A stretch of DNA of 7,771 nucleotides from Bacillota bacterium (GCA_023395695.1 JAEWYJ010000220.1:1-7771); one strand, 5' to 3'; shown: positions 1 through 7,415, numbered from the stretch's first letter. Made by a program: numbers and translations. The notes: generated from the sequence alone by a model not told the origin.

Positions 1-704
1 GTGTGCAGCAGGCACTGCTTAAAATTCTGGAAGGCACCGTTGCCAATGTGCCGCCGCAGGGCGGCAGAAAGCACCCGCAGCAGGAGTTTATTCAAATTGA
101 TACCTCCAACATCCTGTTTATTTGCGGCGGCGCTTTTGAGGGCATCGACAAGATTATTGAAAAGCGTGTGGCTACCACCACAATGGGCTTCGGCGCCGAT
201 ATCCGCTCCAAGGAGCAGAGCGACGAAATGATGCAGAAGCTTATTCCGCAGGATCTCGTGCGCTTTGGTCTGATCCCTGAGCTGATCGGGCGTTTGCCGG
301 TTATTACGTCGCTGCATTCTCTTGATGAAGAAGCGCTGGTGCGTATTCTGCTTGAGCCTAAAAACTCCATGATTAAGCAGTATCAGCGTCTGTTTGAGCT
401 GGATAACATCGCCTTGGAGTTCGAGTCTGACGCCTACCGCGAGATTGCGCATCTGGCCATAGAGCGTAAAATTGGCGCACGCGGTCTGCGCGGCATTCTG
501 GAGGGCGTGCTGTCCAAGCTGATGTTTGACGCCCCCTCCGACCGCACGATTGAACGTGTGGTTATCACCAGGAGCTGCATCAATAAAACCGGAGAGCCTG
601 CGGTTTACCGAAACCCCGACCGGCTGCTGACCGACGAACCCGCGCAGCCGCTGCTGCCTGCGCCTAAAAAAGCCAGGACGCGTAACGCCGGAACCGCTTC
701 TTGA
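1..704 (+). CDS. clpX: ATP-dependent Clp protease ATP-binding subunit ClpX (3' part, cut by left edge)
   Basis: ClpX is the hexameric AAA+ unfoldase that recognises tagged or native substrates in the cytoplasm and threads them into the ClpP peptidase. Only the last 233 full codons are here. The in-frame GTG at position 3 is an internal valine of the conserved [11 protein letters not shown] motif, not a start, and the gene runs off the left edge. Counting that valine as residue 1, the RKH pore loop lies at 22-24 (GGRKHPQQ), the sensor-1 strand around 37-45 (ILFICGGAF), and the ClpP-docking loop at 61-63, reading MGF where IGF is more usual. The arginine finger is R97 in LIGRLP, and sensor 2 is R160 in IGARGL. 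The C-terminal tail after about residue 205 is rich in Pro, Ala and Lys and is not conserved. The zinc-binding domain, Walker motifs and GYVG pore loop must lie upstream. The family call is very secure. Confidence 0.97.
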   Translation, partial: VQQALLKILEGTVANVPPQGGRKHPQQEFIQIDTSNILFICGGAFEGIDKIIEKRVATTTMGFGADIRSKEQSDEMMQKLIPQDLVRFGLIPELIGRLPVITSLHSLDEEALVRILLEPKNSMIKQYQRLFELDNIALEFESDAYREIAHLAIERKIGARGLRGILEGVLSKLMFDAPSDRTIERVVITRSCINKTGEPAVYRNPDRLLTDEPAQPLLPAPKKARTRNAGTAS

Positions 705-757
705 TCCTGGTTATTTATGGCAGCATAATCGCATAATCCGGTGTTTTAAGCTTAATT

Positions 758-840
758 GTTATGGAAAGACCCTTTGTAGGAGACCCCATGTGCAACGATG
801 CGACGGCAGTTGGGAATCCAACGAAGGGTCTTTTTGTAAT
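758..840 (+). terminator. Long-stem structured element with T tract after clpX (terminator or small structured RNA)
   Basis: Bases 758-777 pair with 821-840 in an almost uninterrupted stem of 20 pairs, several of them G-U wobbles. The core AAAGACCCTT (765-774) matches AAGGGTCTTT (824-833) exactly. The T run at 831-835 sits at the end of the core, as in an intrinsic terminator reading rightwards. The 43-nt interior is not a simple loop: GGA 779-781 can pair with TCC 817-819, and CCCA 785-788 with TGGG 811-814, extending the helix past an A-rich internal mismatch. Alternatively GTTGG 809-813 can fold on CCAAC 818-822. It lies upstream of the lon promoter, so it is not in the lon leader if that promoter is used. 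The simplest role is ending the clpX transcript. The length and interior pairing also allow a small RNA. I do not recognise a known riboswitch or RNA family. Confidence 0.65.
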
Positions 841-849
841 TTATAACAC

Positions 850-879
850 TTGAAAAATTCACGAGTTATTTAGTATAAT
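850..879 (+). promoter_or_regulatory. Sigma-A-type promoter of lon
   Basis: A -35 box TTGAAA at 850-855 and a consensus -10 box TATAAT at 874-879 are separated by 18 nt. Transcription would start near 886, giving a leader of about 54 nt before the lon start codon. The promoter directly follows the clpX-side terminator-like element, which implies that lon has its own promoter rather than depending on read-through from clpX. I see no CIRCE element or CtsR-type heptad repeat around it. Confidence 0.75.
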
Positions 880-925
880 ATCTTAACAGCTTAAAGTGGG
901 CTGTATATTTCAAAGTAAGAAAATA

Positions 926-931
926 AGGAGG
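926..931 (+). promoter_or_regulatory. Ribosome binding site that fixes the lon start
   Basis: AGGAGG at 926-931 is followed by an 8-nt spacer and TTG at 940-942. The upstream in-frame GTG at 931 begins on the last base of this Shine-Dalgarno sequence and so cannot be the start. Confidence 0.85.
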
Positions 932-939
932 TGCCCACT

Positions 940-3369
940 TTGAAAGAGAAAAAAACCGTAATACAAAACCAAACCATGCCAGCCATTGCGCTGCGCGGAC
1001 TGGTGCTTTTTCCGAAGATGGTGCTTCATTTTGATATCGGCCGCGAAAAATCCATTCTGGCGTTAAACCATGCGATGGAGAACGACCGCAGAATTTTCCT
1101 CACTGCGCAGGCCGATGTGCAGGACGACAACCCCGGCCCGAAGGATTTGTATCAGGTTGGCGTCGTCGCGCAGGTGCAGCAGGTCATTCGTGTGCAGGGC
1201 AGTGGTCTGCGCGTCATGGCCGAGGGACTGTACCGCGCCAAAATGGTGCGTGTCCGTCAGGAAGAGCCGTATTTTGTCGCCGATATCCGGTCTTTCCCGA
1301 CGCGTCGGCTGTCGGCCGCCTCTCAGGACATGGCCAGCGCGCTGATCCGAACCGTCAAGAATCTGTTTCAGGAATACTGCGAGCTTTCGCCCAAGATGCC
1401 CAAGGAGCTGGTGCTCGGCGTCATGATGTCCGAGGACCCCGCGCTGCTCTCGGAGTATATTGCGGGCAACGTGCCGCTGCCGGTTGAGGAAAAGCAGGAG
1501 GTCTTGGAGCAGTCCAACCTGCTGCGTCGGCTTGAAATTCTGGCTGAGATTTTTGAGAACGAAAATGAAATTCTCCGCCTTGAGGCCGGCATCTACGAGA
1601 AGGTGAAGAGCCGCGTGGATCGCAACCAAAAGGATTACTACCTGCGTGAGCAGCTCAAGGTTATTTCAGAGGAGCTGGGCGAGGACGATTCGCCCGAAAA
1701 TGAAATTAACACCTACCTTGAAAAGATAGAAGCGCTTAAAGTCTCGGACGAGGTGCGCGACAAGCTGACCAAGGAAGCCAACCGCCTGAGCAAAATGCCG
1801 GGCAGCTCGCAGGAGGCGTCGGTCATCCGTGGTTATCTTGATATCTGCCTTGAACTGCCGTGGAACGCGCTCAAGTCGGTCAAGGCCGACATTGCACAGG
1901 CGAAAAAAATATTGGACCATGACCACTATGGCATGGAGAAAATTAAGGACCGCGTGCTGGAGTCTATTGCGGTGCGGGCGCTGGCGCCTAATATTAAGGG
2001 GCAGATTCTCTGCCTGGTTGGGCCGCCCGGCGTTGGTAAGACGTCTATTGCCAAGTCGGTTGCTAAGGCGACGGGGCGCGACTATGTGCGCATCTCGCTT
2101 GGCGGCGTCAAGGATGAATCGGACATACGCGGGCACCGCAAGACCTACATAGGCTCTATGCCGGGCCGTATCATCGATGCGATGCGCCGTGCGGGCAGCC
2201 GAAACCCGCTGATGCTGCTTGACGAGGTTGATAAGCTTGGCAGCGACTATAAGGGCGACCCTTCGTCCGCGCTGCTTGAGGTGCTTGACGCCGAACAGAA
2301 CCATGCATTCCGCGACCATTTCGTCGAGCTGCCGTTTGATTTGTCGGACGTCATGTTTATTGCGACGGCGAATAACGCCGATACGATACCCGCCCCGCTT
2401 TATGACCGTATGGAGGTCATAGAGCTTTCAAGCTATACCCGCGAGGAAAAATTCCATATCGCTAAGGATTACCTGATTCCCAAGCAGCGCGAACGCCACG
2501 GCTTAAACGGCCGTCAGGCCCGCATCACCGACGACGCGCTGTACACCCTCATCGACAGCTACACCCGCGAGTCCGGCGTGCGCCGTTTAGAGCGCAGCGT
2601 GGCCTCGGTATTCAGAAAGTGCGCCAAGCGTATTGTGGCTAAAGAGGTTAAGCAGATTATTGTAACGCCGGCGAATCTGAGCGATATTCTGGGCCCGAAG
2701 AAGTACTACCCCGACGCGCTTGCCAACCGCGACGAGGTTGGCGTGGTCAACGGTCTGGCGTGGACGTCGGTCGGCGGCGAGATGCTTCAGGTAGAGGTTG
2801 CTGTTTTGGACGGAAATGGCAAGCTGGAACTGACCGGCAATCTCGGCGACGTGATGAAGGAGTCGGCCCACGCGGCGGTCAGCTACCTGCGCGCTCATGC
2901 CGACACCTATGGCATCAGTCGCACGTTTTATAAGGATAAGGACATTCACATTCACGTACCCGAGGGCGCAGTGCCCAAGGATGGCCCCTCGGCGGGCATT
3001 ACCATCTGCACCGCTCTGCTTTCGGCGCTTGTCAATATTCCCGTCAAATTCGACGTGGCCATGACCGGCGAAATAACGCTGCGCGGCCGTGTGCTGCCCA
3101 TCGGCGGCCTGCGCGAAAAGACGATGGCTGCGCTGCGCAACAATATTAAAACCGTTATTATTCCCGCGGACAACGAGCCGGATATTGCCGAGCTGGATAA
3201 TGCCGTAAAAAAGGCCATTCGTTTTGTGCCTGCGCGTACTATTGGCGATGTGCTGCCTGTGGCGCTCTCCAGCATGCCGGCCTCCGTCCCAGCCCCCGCT
3301 GAGGAGGAGTATGCTGTGGGCCTGCTGACCGACGTCAAGGGCACACCGCGTCACCCCGTTACCTGCTGA
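940..3369 (+). CDS. lon: ATP-dependent serine protease Lon (endopeptidase La)
   Basis: Lon degrades misfolded and some regulatory proteins in the cytoplasm as a self-contained hexameric AAA+ protease. The TTG start at 940 is chosen from its Shine-Dalgarno spacing and gives 809 residues, a normal length for LonA. Domains in order: N-terminal substrate-binding domain (about 10-200, beginning PAIALRGLVLFP), a helical linker (about 200-300), the AAA+ module, then the protease domain (about 590-780). The Walker A is GPPGVGKT at 361-368 with K367; Walker B is LMLLDEVD at 424-431. Sensor 1 is in ATANN near 478, and the sensor-2 arginine is in SGVRRLER near 548. The catalytic dyad is S684 in PKDGPSAG and K727 in GGLREK; the first lysine of the common GGLKEK is arginine, but the catalytic lysine is kept. 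No transmembrane segment is evident, so this is LonA, not LonB. engB follows after 40 nt and may be cotranscribed. Confidence 0.97.
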   Translation: MKEKKTVIQNQTMPAIALRGLVLFPKMVLHFDIGREKSILALNHAMENDRRIFLTAQADVQDDNPGPKDLYQVGVVAQVQQVIRVQGSGLRVMAEGLYRAKMVRVRQEEPYFVADIRSFPTRRLSAASQDMASALIRTVKNLFQEYCELSPKMPKELVLGVMMSEDPALLSEYIAGNVPLPVEEKQEVLEQSNLLRRLEILAEIFENENEILRLEAGIYEKVKSRVDRNQKDYYLREQLKVISEELGEDDSPENEINTYLEKIEALKVSDEVRDKLTKEANRLSKMPGSSQEASVIRGYLDICLELPWNALKSVKADIAQAKKILDHDHYGMEKIKDRVLESIAVRALAPNIKGQILCLVGPPGVGKTSIAKSVAKATGRDYVRISLGGVKDESDIRGHRKTYIGSMPGRIIDAMRRAGSRNPLMLLDEVDKLGSDYKGDPSSALLEVLDAEQNHAFRDHFVELPFDLSDVMFIATANNADTIPAPLYDRMEVIELSSYTREEKFHIAKDYLIPKQRERHGLNGRQARITDDALYTLIDSYTRESGVRRLERSVASVFRKCAKRIVAKEVKQIIVTPANLSDILGPKKYYPDALANRDEVGVVNGLAWTSVGGEMLQVEVAVLDGNGKLELTGNLGDVMKESAHAAVSYLRAHADTYGISRTFYKDKDIHIHVPEGAVPKDGPSAGITICTALLSALVNIPVKFDVAMTGEITLRGRVLPIGGLREKTMAALRNNIKTVIIPADNEPDIAELDNAVKKAIRFVPARTIGDVLPVALSSMPASVPAPAEEEYAVGLLTDVKGTPRHPVTC

Positions 3370-3409
3370 TATTAACCATTAAATATTCTACAACAAGGAG
3401 CGCTCGCGC

Positions 3410-4030
3410 ATGAATTACAACAAGGTTATCTTTGAACGCGCCTTCGGGCTTTCTTCGCAGCTTACCCCCTGCGACTGCCCGGAATTCGTGTTTGCAGGGC
3501 GCTCCAATGCCGGAAAATCCTCGTTGCTCAACAAGCTTTTTAATCGCAAGGCGCTGGCTCGCGTCAGTTCAATGCCCGGCAAAACCGCTACTATCAACTT
3601 TTACCAGCTTGATGACATTCGCTTTGTCGACCTGCCCGGCTACGGCTATGCCAAGGTCGCAAAGGGTGAGCGGAGGCGGTGGGACGAATTGATCGGCGGC
3701 TATTTTGAGCAGAACCGTGATATTGCGCTAGTTTTTTTGCTCGTCGATATGCGGCACGCGCCCTCTGCGGACGACCTGACGATGGCCAATTACCTGATCG
3801 AGAGTGAAACACCGTTTGTCGTTCTGCTGACCAAATCGGACAAGCTTAATAAGCGTGAGCGTGAGGAACGCCTTAAAGCCTTTGGCAGCGAGCTGCCCTG
3901 CGGTGAGGAGATTACCATGCTGCCCGTTTCCGCCCAAACGGGAGAGGGAATAGAGGCGCTGCGCGACATTGTCGCCGACATTGCCGAGCCGCCTCCGGAA
4001 GAAGCGGCGGATGACAGCAACCGGCAATAA
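3410..4030 (+). CDS. engB: Ribosome biogenesis GTP-binding protein EngB (YihA/YsxC)
   Basis: EngB is a small TrmE-Era-EngA-YihA-type GTPase needed for late assembly of the 50S ribosomal subunit and is generally essential in bacteria such as B. subtilis. The 206-residue product has all G motifs: P-loop GRSNAGKSS at 30-38 (G1), the conserved threonines of the PGKTATINF segment around 57-64 (G2), DLPG at 74-77 (G3), TKSDK at 141-145 (G4) and SAQTG at 174-178 (G5). GYGYAKV after G3 is typical of this family. The last 15 or so residues are an acidic, Pro/Glu-rich tail. The ATG at 3410 has AAGGAG at 3395-3400 with a 9-nt spacer. Its place directly after lon matches the clpX-lon-ysxC order known in Bacillota. 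No separate promoter is evident in the 40-nt gap, so cotranscription with lon is inferred. Confidence 0.96.
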   Translation: MNYNKVIFERAFGLSSQLTPCDCPEFVFAGRSNAGKSSLLNKLFNRKALARVSSMPGKTATINFYQLDDIRFVDLPGYGYAKVAKGERRRWDELIGGYFEQNRDIALVFLLVDMRHAPSADDLTMANYLIESETPFVVLLTKSDKLNKREREERLKAFGSELPCGEEITMLPVSAQTGEGIEALRDIVADIAEPPPEEAADDSNRQ

Positions 4031-4087
4031 ATGACCTTTGAAGCTCTTCTGCATTTTGCAGCGGAATATATTTAACACTCACGACAT

Positions 4088-4092
4088 GGAGG
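4088..4092 (+). promoter_or_regulatory. Ribosome binding site that fixes the lysA start
   Basis: GGAGG at 4088-4092 is separated by 7 nt from ATG at 4100-4102. The other in-frame ATG, at 4094, lies only one base from the Shine-Dalgarno and is too close to be used. The start is therefore placed at 4100, which drops two residues from the longest reading frame. Confidence 0.8.
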
Positions 4093-4099
4093 AATGACA

Positions 4100-5398
4100 A
4101 TGTTTGTATCCGAAGCCTTAAGCGTCAACGAAGCGGGGCATCTGACCGTCGGGTCTGTGGACACGGTGGCGCTTGCACGTACCTTTGGTACGCCGCTTTA
4201 TGTATATGACGAGGCCACTGTGCGCGGGGCACTGCGCCAGTATAACGATTCTATCAAGAACTATTATGACGGTAAAGGCATTGTGGCCTACGCCAGTAAG
4301 GCGTTCGCATGCAAAGAGATGTACCGTATTGCCAGCGACGAGGGTTGCGGGGTTGACGTTGTTTCTTCCGGCGAGCTTTACACCGCTTTGAGCGTCGGCT
4401 TTCCGGCCGAGAAGATTTTTTATCACGGCAATAATAAAACAGTTGAAGAGCTTGTCTATGCGGTTGAGCGTAATGTCGGACGCATTGTGGTGGATAACCT
4501 TACCGAGCTTGAGCGCCTGTCTGAGATTGCAATTTCTCAGAACAAGGTTGTGCCAATTCTCATTCGTGTCAAGCCCGGCATTGACGCGCACACCCACGAC
4601 TTTGTCCGCACCGGCCAGATCGACTCTAAATTCGGCTTTGCGCTTGAAACCGGCGAGGCGCTTGAAGCGGTGCGCTATATTCTTCAGCACAAGGGCGTGG
4701 CTCTCAAGGGCCTGCACTGCCATATCGGCTCACAGATTTTTGATATCGCACCCTTTGAGCTGGCGGCTGAGGTCATGATCGGCCTTATGGCGCAGATTAA
4801 AAACGAGACCGGGCTTGTGCTCACCGAGTTAAACCTCGGCGGCGGCTTTGGTATTAAATACGTGCCCGAAAACGACCCCGTGCCCTACAGGGATTATATG
4901 GAGAAGGTTTCAAAGTCGGTGCACAAGGCCTGCGCCGAACAAGGACTGGATATCCCCTTTATCATTATTGAGCCGGGCCGTTCGGTTGTAGGCCCCGCCG
5001 GTATTACGCTCTATACGGTGGGCGGTGTCAAGCATATTCCCAATGTGCGCACCTATGTCTCAGTGGATGGCGGCATGACCGATAACCCCCGCTATATTTT
5101 GTATGGCTCCAAATACGACGTTGTGCTGGCCAACCGTGCGGCCGACCCCAAAGACAGCGTCGTGACCATTGCCGGGCGCTGCTGCGAGAGCGGCGACCTT
5201 GTTGGTGAGGGCATGGCGATTCAGTCCCCAAAGGTTGGCGATATTGTCGCCGTACTGGCAACCGGTGCTTACAATTATGCGATGGCCAGCAATTATAATC
5301 GCGTTCCCAGAGCCGCCGCCGTTATGGTGCGCGACAACGAAGCGCGGGAGATTATCCGCCGCGAGAGCCTTGAGGATTTAGTCAGAAACGACCTTTGA
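4100..5398 (+). CDS. lysA: Diaminopimelate decarboxylase LysA
   Basis: LysA removes CO2 from meso-diaminopimelate to give L-lysine, the last step of lysine synthesis, using pyridoxal phosphate (PLP). The 432-residue product is a fold-type III decarboxylase: a TIM barrel followed by a beta domain. In numbering from 4100, the PLP lysine is K67 in AYASKAF. Phosphate- and substrate-binding motifs follow in the expected order: HIGSQ at 208-212, GGGFGIKY at 247-254, EPGR at 291-294, CESGD at 362-366 with the catalytic cysteine donated across the dimer, and GAYNYAMASNYN at 389-400. CESGD separates it from alanine racemase and supports a decarboxylase. Related ornithine or arginine decarboxylases are possible in principle, but the motif set favours LysA. 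No other lysine-pathway gene is in the window. A 69-nt gap follows engB; I see no strong promoter or terminator there. Confidence 0.95.
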   Translation: MFVSEALSVNEAGHLTVGSVDTVALARTFGTPLYVYDEATVRGALRQYNDSIKNYYDGKGIVAYASKAFACKEMYRIASDEGCGVDVVSSGELYTALSVGFPAEKIFYHGNNKTVEELVYAVERNVGRIVVDNLTELERLSEIAISQNKVVPILIRVKPGIDAHTHDFVRTGQIDSKFGFALETGEALEAVRYILQHKGVALKGLHCHIGSQIFDIAPFELAAEVMIGLMAQIKNETGLVLTELNLGGGFGIKYVPENDPVPYRDYMEKVSKSVHKACAEQGLDIPFIIIEPGRSVVGPAGITLYTVGGVKHIPNVRTYVSVDGGMTDNPRYILYGSKYDVVLANRAADPKDSVVTIAGRCCESGDLVGEGMAIQSPKVGDIVAVLATGAYNYAMASNYNRVPRAAAVMVRDNEAREIIRRESLEDLVRNDL

Positions 5399-5420
5399 TT
5401 GTTTTATTTGGCGCAGGGTA

Positions 5421-5448
5421 TTGCTTTTACATTGTGAAGTGGTAAAAT
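5421..5448 (+). promoter_or_regulatory. Probable promoter of the yerC operon, with an inverted repeat
   Basis: TTGCTT at 5421-5426 and TAAAAT at 5443-5448, 16 nt apart, form a plausible sigma-A promoter. A perfect 6-base inverted repeat, TTTTAC at 5425-5430 and GTAAAA at 5442-5447, spans the spacer and touches both boxes, so a bound repressor would block polymerase. A second candidate, TTGTAC 5453-5458 with TATTAT 5477-5482 (18-nt spacer), lies just downstream, so which one is used is unclear. No terminator-like hairpin is seen between the lysA stop and this site. Confidence 0.45.
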
Positions 5449-5509
5449 AAAATTGTACTATTTTGCATTCCTGTAATATTATCCCAACAAAACTTTTGGA
5501 GGTAATGGT

Positions 5510-5809
5510 ATGAATCCACGCCTGAAGGAAATGAATGTCGAGTTTTTGTTTGAAGCAATTCTGCGTCTGAAGAATATCGAGGAATGCTACAATTTTTTTG
5601 ACGACCTGTGCACCGTGCAGGAGTTAAAGGCGCTGACCCAGCGCCTGCAGGTTGCGTCGATGCTCTCGGAGGGCAAGGTGTACAGCGACATCGTGGCAAA
5701 GACCGGGGCTTCCACCGCAACCATCAGCCGTGTGAACCGCTCGCTCAATTATGGCAGCGACGGCTATAAGATCATTTTCGAAAGGCTGGAAAAGGATGCC
5801 CTCCTATAA
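5510..5809 (+). CDS. yerC: YerC/YecD-type TrpR-related DNA-binding protein
   Basis: This is a small putative transcription regulator of the TrpR-repressor-like superfamily, found widely in Bacillota next to varied genes; its target is not known from sequence. The 99-residue product carries the family hallmarks. An N-terminal helical part contains the conserved ECYNFFDDLCTV segment (about 25-36) and the LTQRLQVASML helix (about 42-52). A helix-turn-helix follows over YSDIVAKTGASTATISR (about 58-74), ending in the typical RSLNYG. Its length and these blocks match what I recall of B. subtilis YerC closely. The ATG at 5510 has GGAGG at 5498-5502 with a 7-nt spacer; a nearer ATG at 5505 is out of frame. 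The methyltransferase frame begins inside its 3' end, implying translational coupling. The inverted repeat in its promoter makes autoregulation a possibility, by inference only. Confidence 0.93.
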   Translation: MNPRLKEMNVEFLFEAILRLKNIEECYNFFDDLCTVQELKALTQRLQVASMLSEGKVYSDIVAKTGASTATISRVNRSLNYGSDGYKIIFERLEKDALL

Positions 5810-6541
5810 TGCGTTCGCGCCGTTTTACGACAGGTTTATAAAACCTGTGGATTATAAGCGCCGCGCCGCTTATTTTAATCAAATCATAGCACCGCACATC
5901 GGGGAGCAGAAATTGCTCCTCGATTTGGCATGCGGTACCGGTAGCCTGTCAATTGCGCTTTCGCAGCTCGGCTATGAGGTTATCGCTGCCGACGCTTCGC
6001 CGCAGATGCTGTCTGTCGCGCAGCAAAAGGCCTGTGAGGCCGGGACACAGATTTTGTTTTTAAACCAGCGCATGGAGACGCTGATCTCTACGGCACGATA
6101 GACGCCTGCGTCTGCGCGCTCGATTCTTTGAATCACCTCACCGATCCCCGCGCCCTGCGCCGCGCCCTGTCGCGCGTCTCGCTTTTTTTAGCGCCGGGGG
6201 GCGTATTTGTGTTTGATATGAACACACCCTATAAGCATAAAACGCTGCTGGCCGACAACAGCTATGTATATGAGGACGGGGATACGGTATGCGTTTGGCG
6301 CAATAAAACCGACGAGGCCCTACTGACTGAAATTTCGCTGGATTTTTTTACCCGGCAGACTGACGGGCGTTATATCCGTACCGGCGAACGCTTTTTTGAG
6401 CGCGGGTATTCCGTGCAGCAGCTTTCGGACATGCTTTCAGGCGTTGGGCTGACGCTGGCGGCGCTTTATGCCGACGACAGCTTTGACGCGCCGGACGATA
6501 CCTCGGAGCGGTATATTTTTGTAACTAAAAAGGGGAACTGA
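5796..6541 (+). pseudogene. Class I SAM-dependent methyltransferase, interrupted by a one-base frameshift
   Basis: This is a Rossmann-fold methyltransferase of unknown substrate. ATG 5796 overlaps the yerC stop by 14 nt and begins MPSYNAFAPFYD, a typical start for the family. Motif I is DLACGTG at residues 43-49, and the acidic ribose-binding residue is D66 in AADAS. The first frame ends early at TAG 6099-6101 after 101 residues. The rest continues in another frame to 6541: DLYGTIDACVCALDSLNHL from 6083, then LAPGGVFVFDMNTPY and a C-terminal domain. Restoring one G, so that CTGATCTC at 6081-6088 reads CTG GAT CTC, joins METL to DLYGT and gives about 248 uninterrupted residues, a normal length. 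Causes could be a real disabling deletion, a sequencing or assembly error, or frameshifting at an upstream slippery heptamer (6059-6065). All remaining motifs look intact, so any lesion is recent. Confidence 0.88.
6059..6065 (+). other. In-phase slippery heptamer T TTA AAC in the methyltransferase
   Basis: In the first reading frame the codons here are TTA (6060-6062) and AAC (6063-6065), preceded by T. This is the X XXY YYZ arrangement that permits a -1 slip. A -1 slip here enters exactly the frame that stays open to 6541, with no stop between 6065 and 6083. CAGCG 6066-6070 can pair with CGCTG 6079-6083, but with no spacer after the heptamer, which is unlike known stimulatory hairpins. Real frameshifting is a minority possibility. 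Confidence 0.25.
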
Positions 6542-6545
6542 ATTC

Positions 6546-7415
6546 ATGGGCAAGCTGCTTAGAGCCATTACGACCGACGGCGCCATTCTGGCGACAGTGC
6601 TCGATTCCACCGACATGTGCAACCGCGCCGAGCAGATTCATCAAAGCTCCGCAACGGTTACGGCGGCTGTCGGACGGCTGCTGACGGCAGCTTCGATGAT
6701 GGGGGCCGCGCTTAAAAACGATGCGGATACCATTACGCTGCGCATTTCGGGTAAGGGGCCGGCCGGAACGGTAATAGCCGTCTCGGACGCCTTTGGCAAT
6801 GCACGTGTCTCGGTCGTCAATCCGGTTGTTGAACTGCCGCTCAACGACAAGGGCAAGCTGGACGTAGGCGGCGCAATCGGTACCGACGGCTTTCTGTCTG
6901 TTATACGCGATTCGGGAACAGGCGAGCCGCAGACCGGCTATTCGCCCATTGTTACCGGCGAGATCGGGGATGACCTGACCTATTTCTTTGCAAAGTCTGA
7001 GCAGGTGCCCACGGTGTGCGCGCTCGGCGTTCTGGTTGCACCCAATCTCTCGGTGCAGGCCGCGGGCGGCTATCTGTTGCAGCTGCTGCCCGGCGCAGGA
7101 GACGATACCATTGAGCAGCTCGAAAAGGCGCTGCCCGACGTTCCCTCCGTTTCCGCCATGATTGACAACGGCCTTTCGGGGCGGGATATTCTCGACCGCG
7201 CACTGGCCGGTTTTGAGTATGAGGTTATCGAAGAGCGTGAGGTAGCGTACCGCTGCGATTGCTCGCGTGAGCGGGTGGAGCGGGTGCTTATCAGTCTGGG
7301 GCGCGAGGAGCTCGAACGTTTGGTGCAGGAGCAGACAACCACCAATGTGGAATGCCATTTTTGTGAAAAACGTTATGCCTTTACGGGGGCGCAGCTGTTA
7401 AATTTAATAAAATAG
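6546..7415 (+). CDS. hslO: Redox-regulated molecular chaperone Hsp33
   Basis: Hsp33 is a cytoplasmic holdase that is inactive while its C-terminal cysteines bind zinc and switches on when oxidants such as HOCl or peroxide form disulfides and unfold that region. The 289-residue product shows the N-terminal chaperone domain, with an early RAITTDG segment and the conserved block TGYSPIVTGEIGDDL (130-144) leading into FFAKSEQ (147-153). The redox switch is complete: C237 and C239 in CDC, and C270 and C273 in CHFC, the CxC plus CxxC zinc site. The length is normal. The ATG at 6546 is preceded by AGGGGA at 6531-6536 with a 9-nt spacer, and it lies only 4 nt past the methyltransferase stop. It is therefore probably cotranscribed with yerC and the methyltransferase. 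No convincing terminator follows. Confidence 0.96.
   Translation: MGKLLRAITTDGAILATVLDSTDMCNRAEQIHQSSATVTAAVGRLLTAASMMGAALKNDADTITLRISGKGPAGTVIAVSDAFGNARVSVVNPVVELPLNDKGKLDVGGAIGTDGFLSVIRDSGTGEPQTGYSPIVTGEIGDDLTYFFAKSEQVPTVCALGVLVAPNLSVQAAGGYLLQLLPGAGDDTIEQLEKALPDVPSVSAMIDNGLSGRDILDRALAGFEYEVIEEREVAYRCDCSRERVERVLISLGREELERLVQEQTTTNVECHFCEKRYAFTGAQLLNLIK

Noticed and set aside
3..5. GTG at position 3 as the clpX start
   Set aside because: It encodes the valine of the internal [11 protein letters not shown] motif; ClpX needs its zinc and Walker regions upstream, which are off the left edge.
809..823. attC-like half-site resemblance in the clpX-lon element (GTTGG...ATCCAAC)
   Set aside because: Only partial similarity, no integrase or gene cassettes nearby, and it sits between housekeeping genes.
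841..930. CIRCE or CtsR operator ahead of lon
   Set aside because: Looked for because protease and chaperone genes are often so controlled. Neither the CIRCE inverted repeat nor CtsR direct heptads are present.
1666..2319. Long minus-strand open frame (217 codons) inside lon, and a similar one at 2587-3354
   Set aside because: They lie wholly antisense to well-conserved lon sequence, are rich in Arg/His, and have no recognisable domain. They are explained by the GC-biased codons of lon.
4049..4061. CTGCA-TTT-TGCAG hairpin between engB and lysA
   Set aside because: A 5-pair stem with no T tract and no promoter beside it; probably chance.
4094..4096. ATG at 4094 as the lysA start
   Set aside because: It lies one base from the GGAGG Shine-Dalgarno; the in-frame ATG at 4100 has proper spacing.
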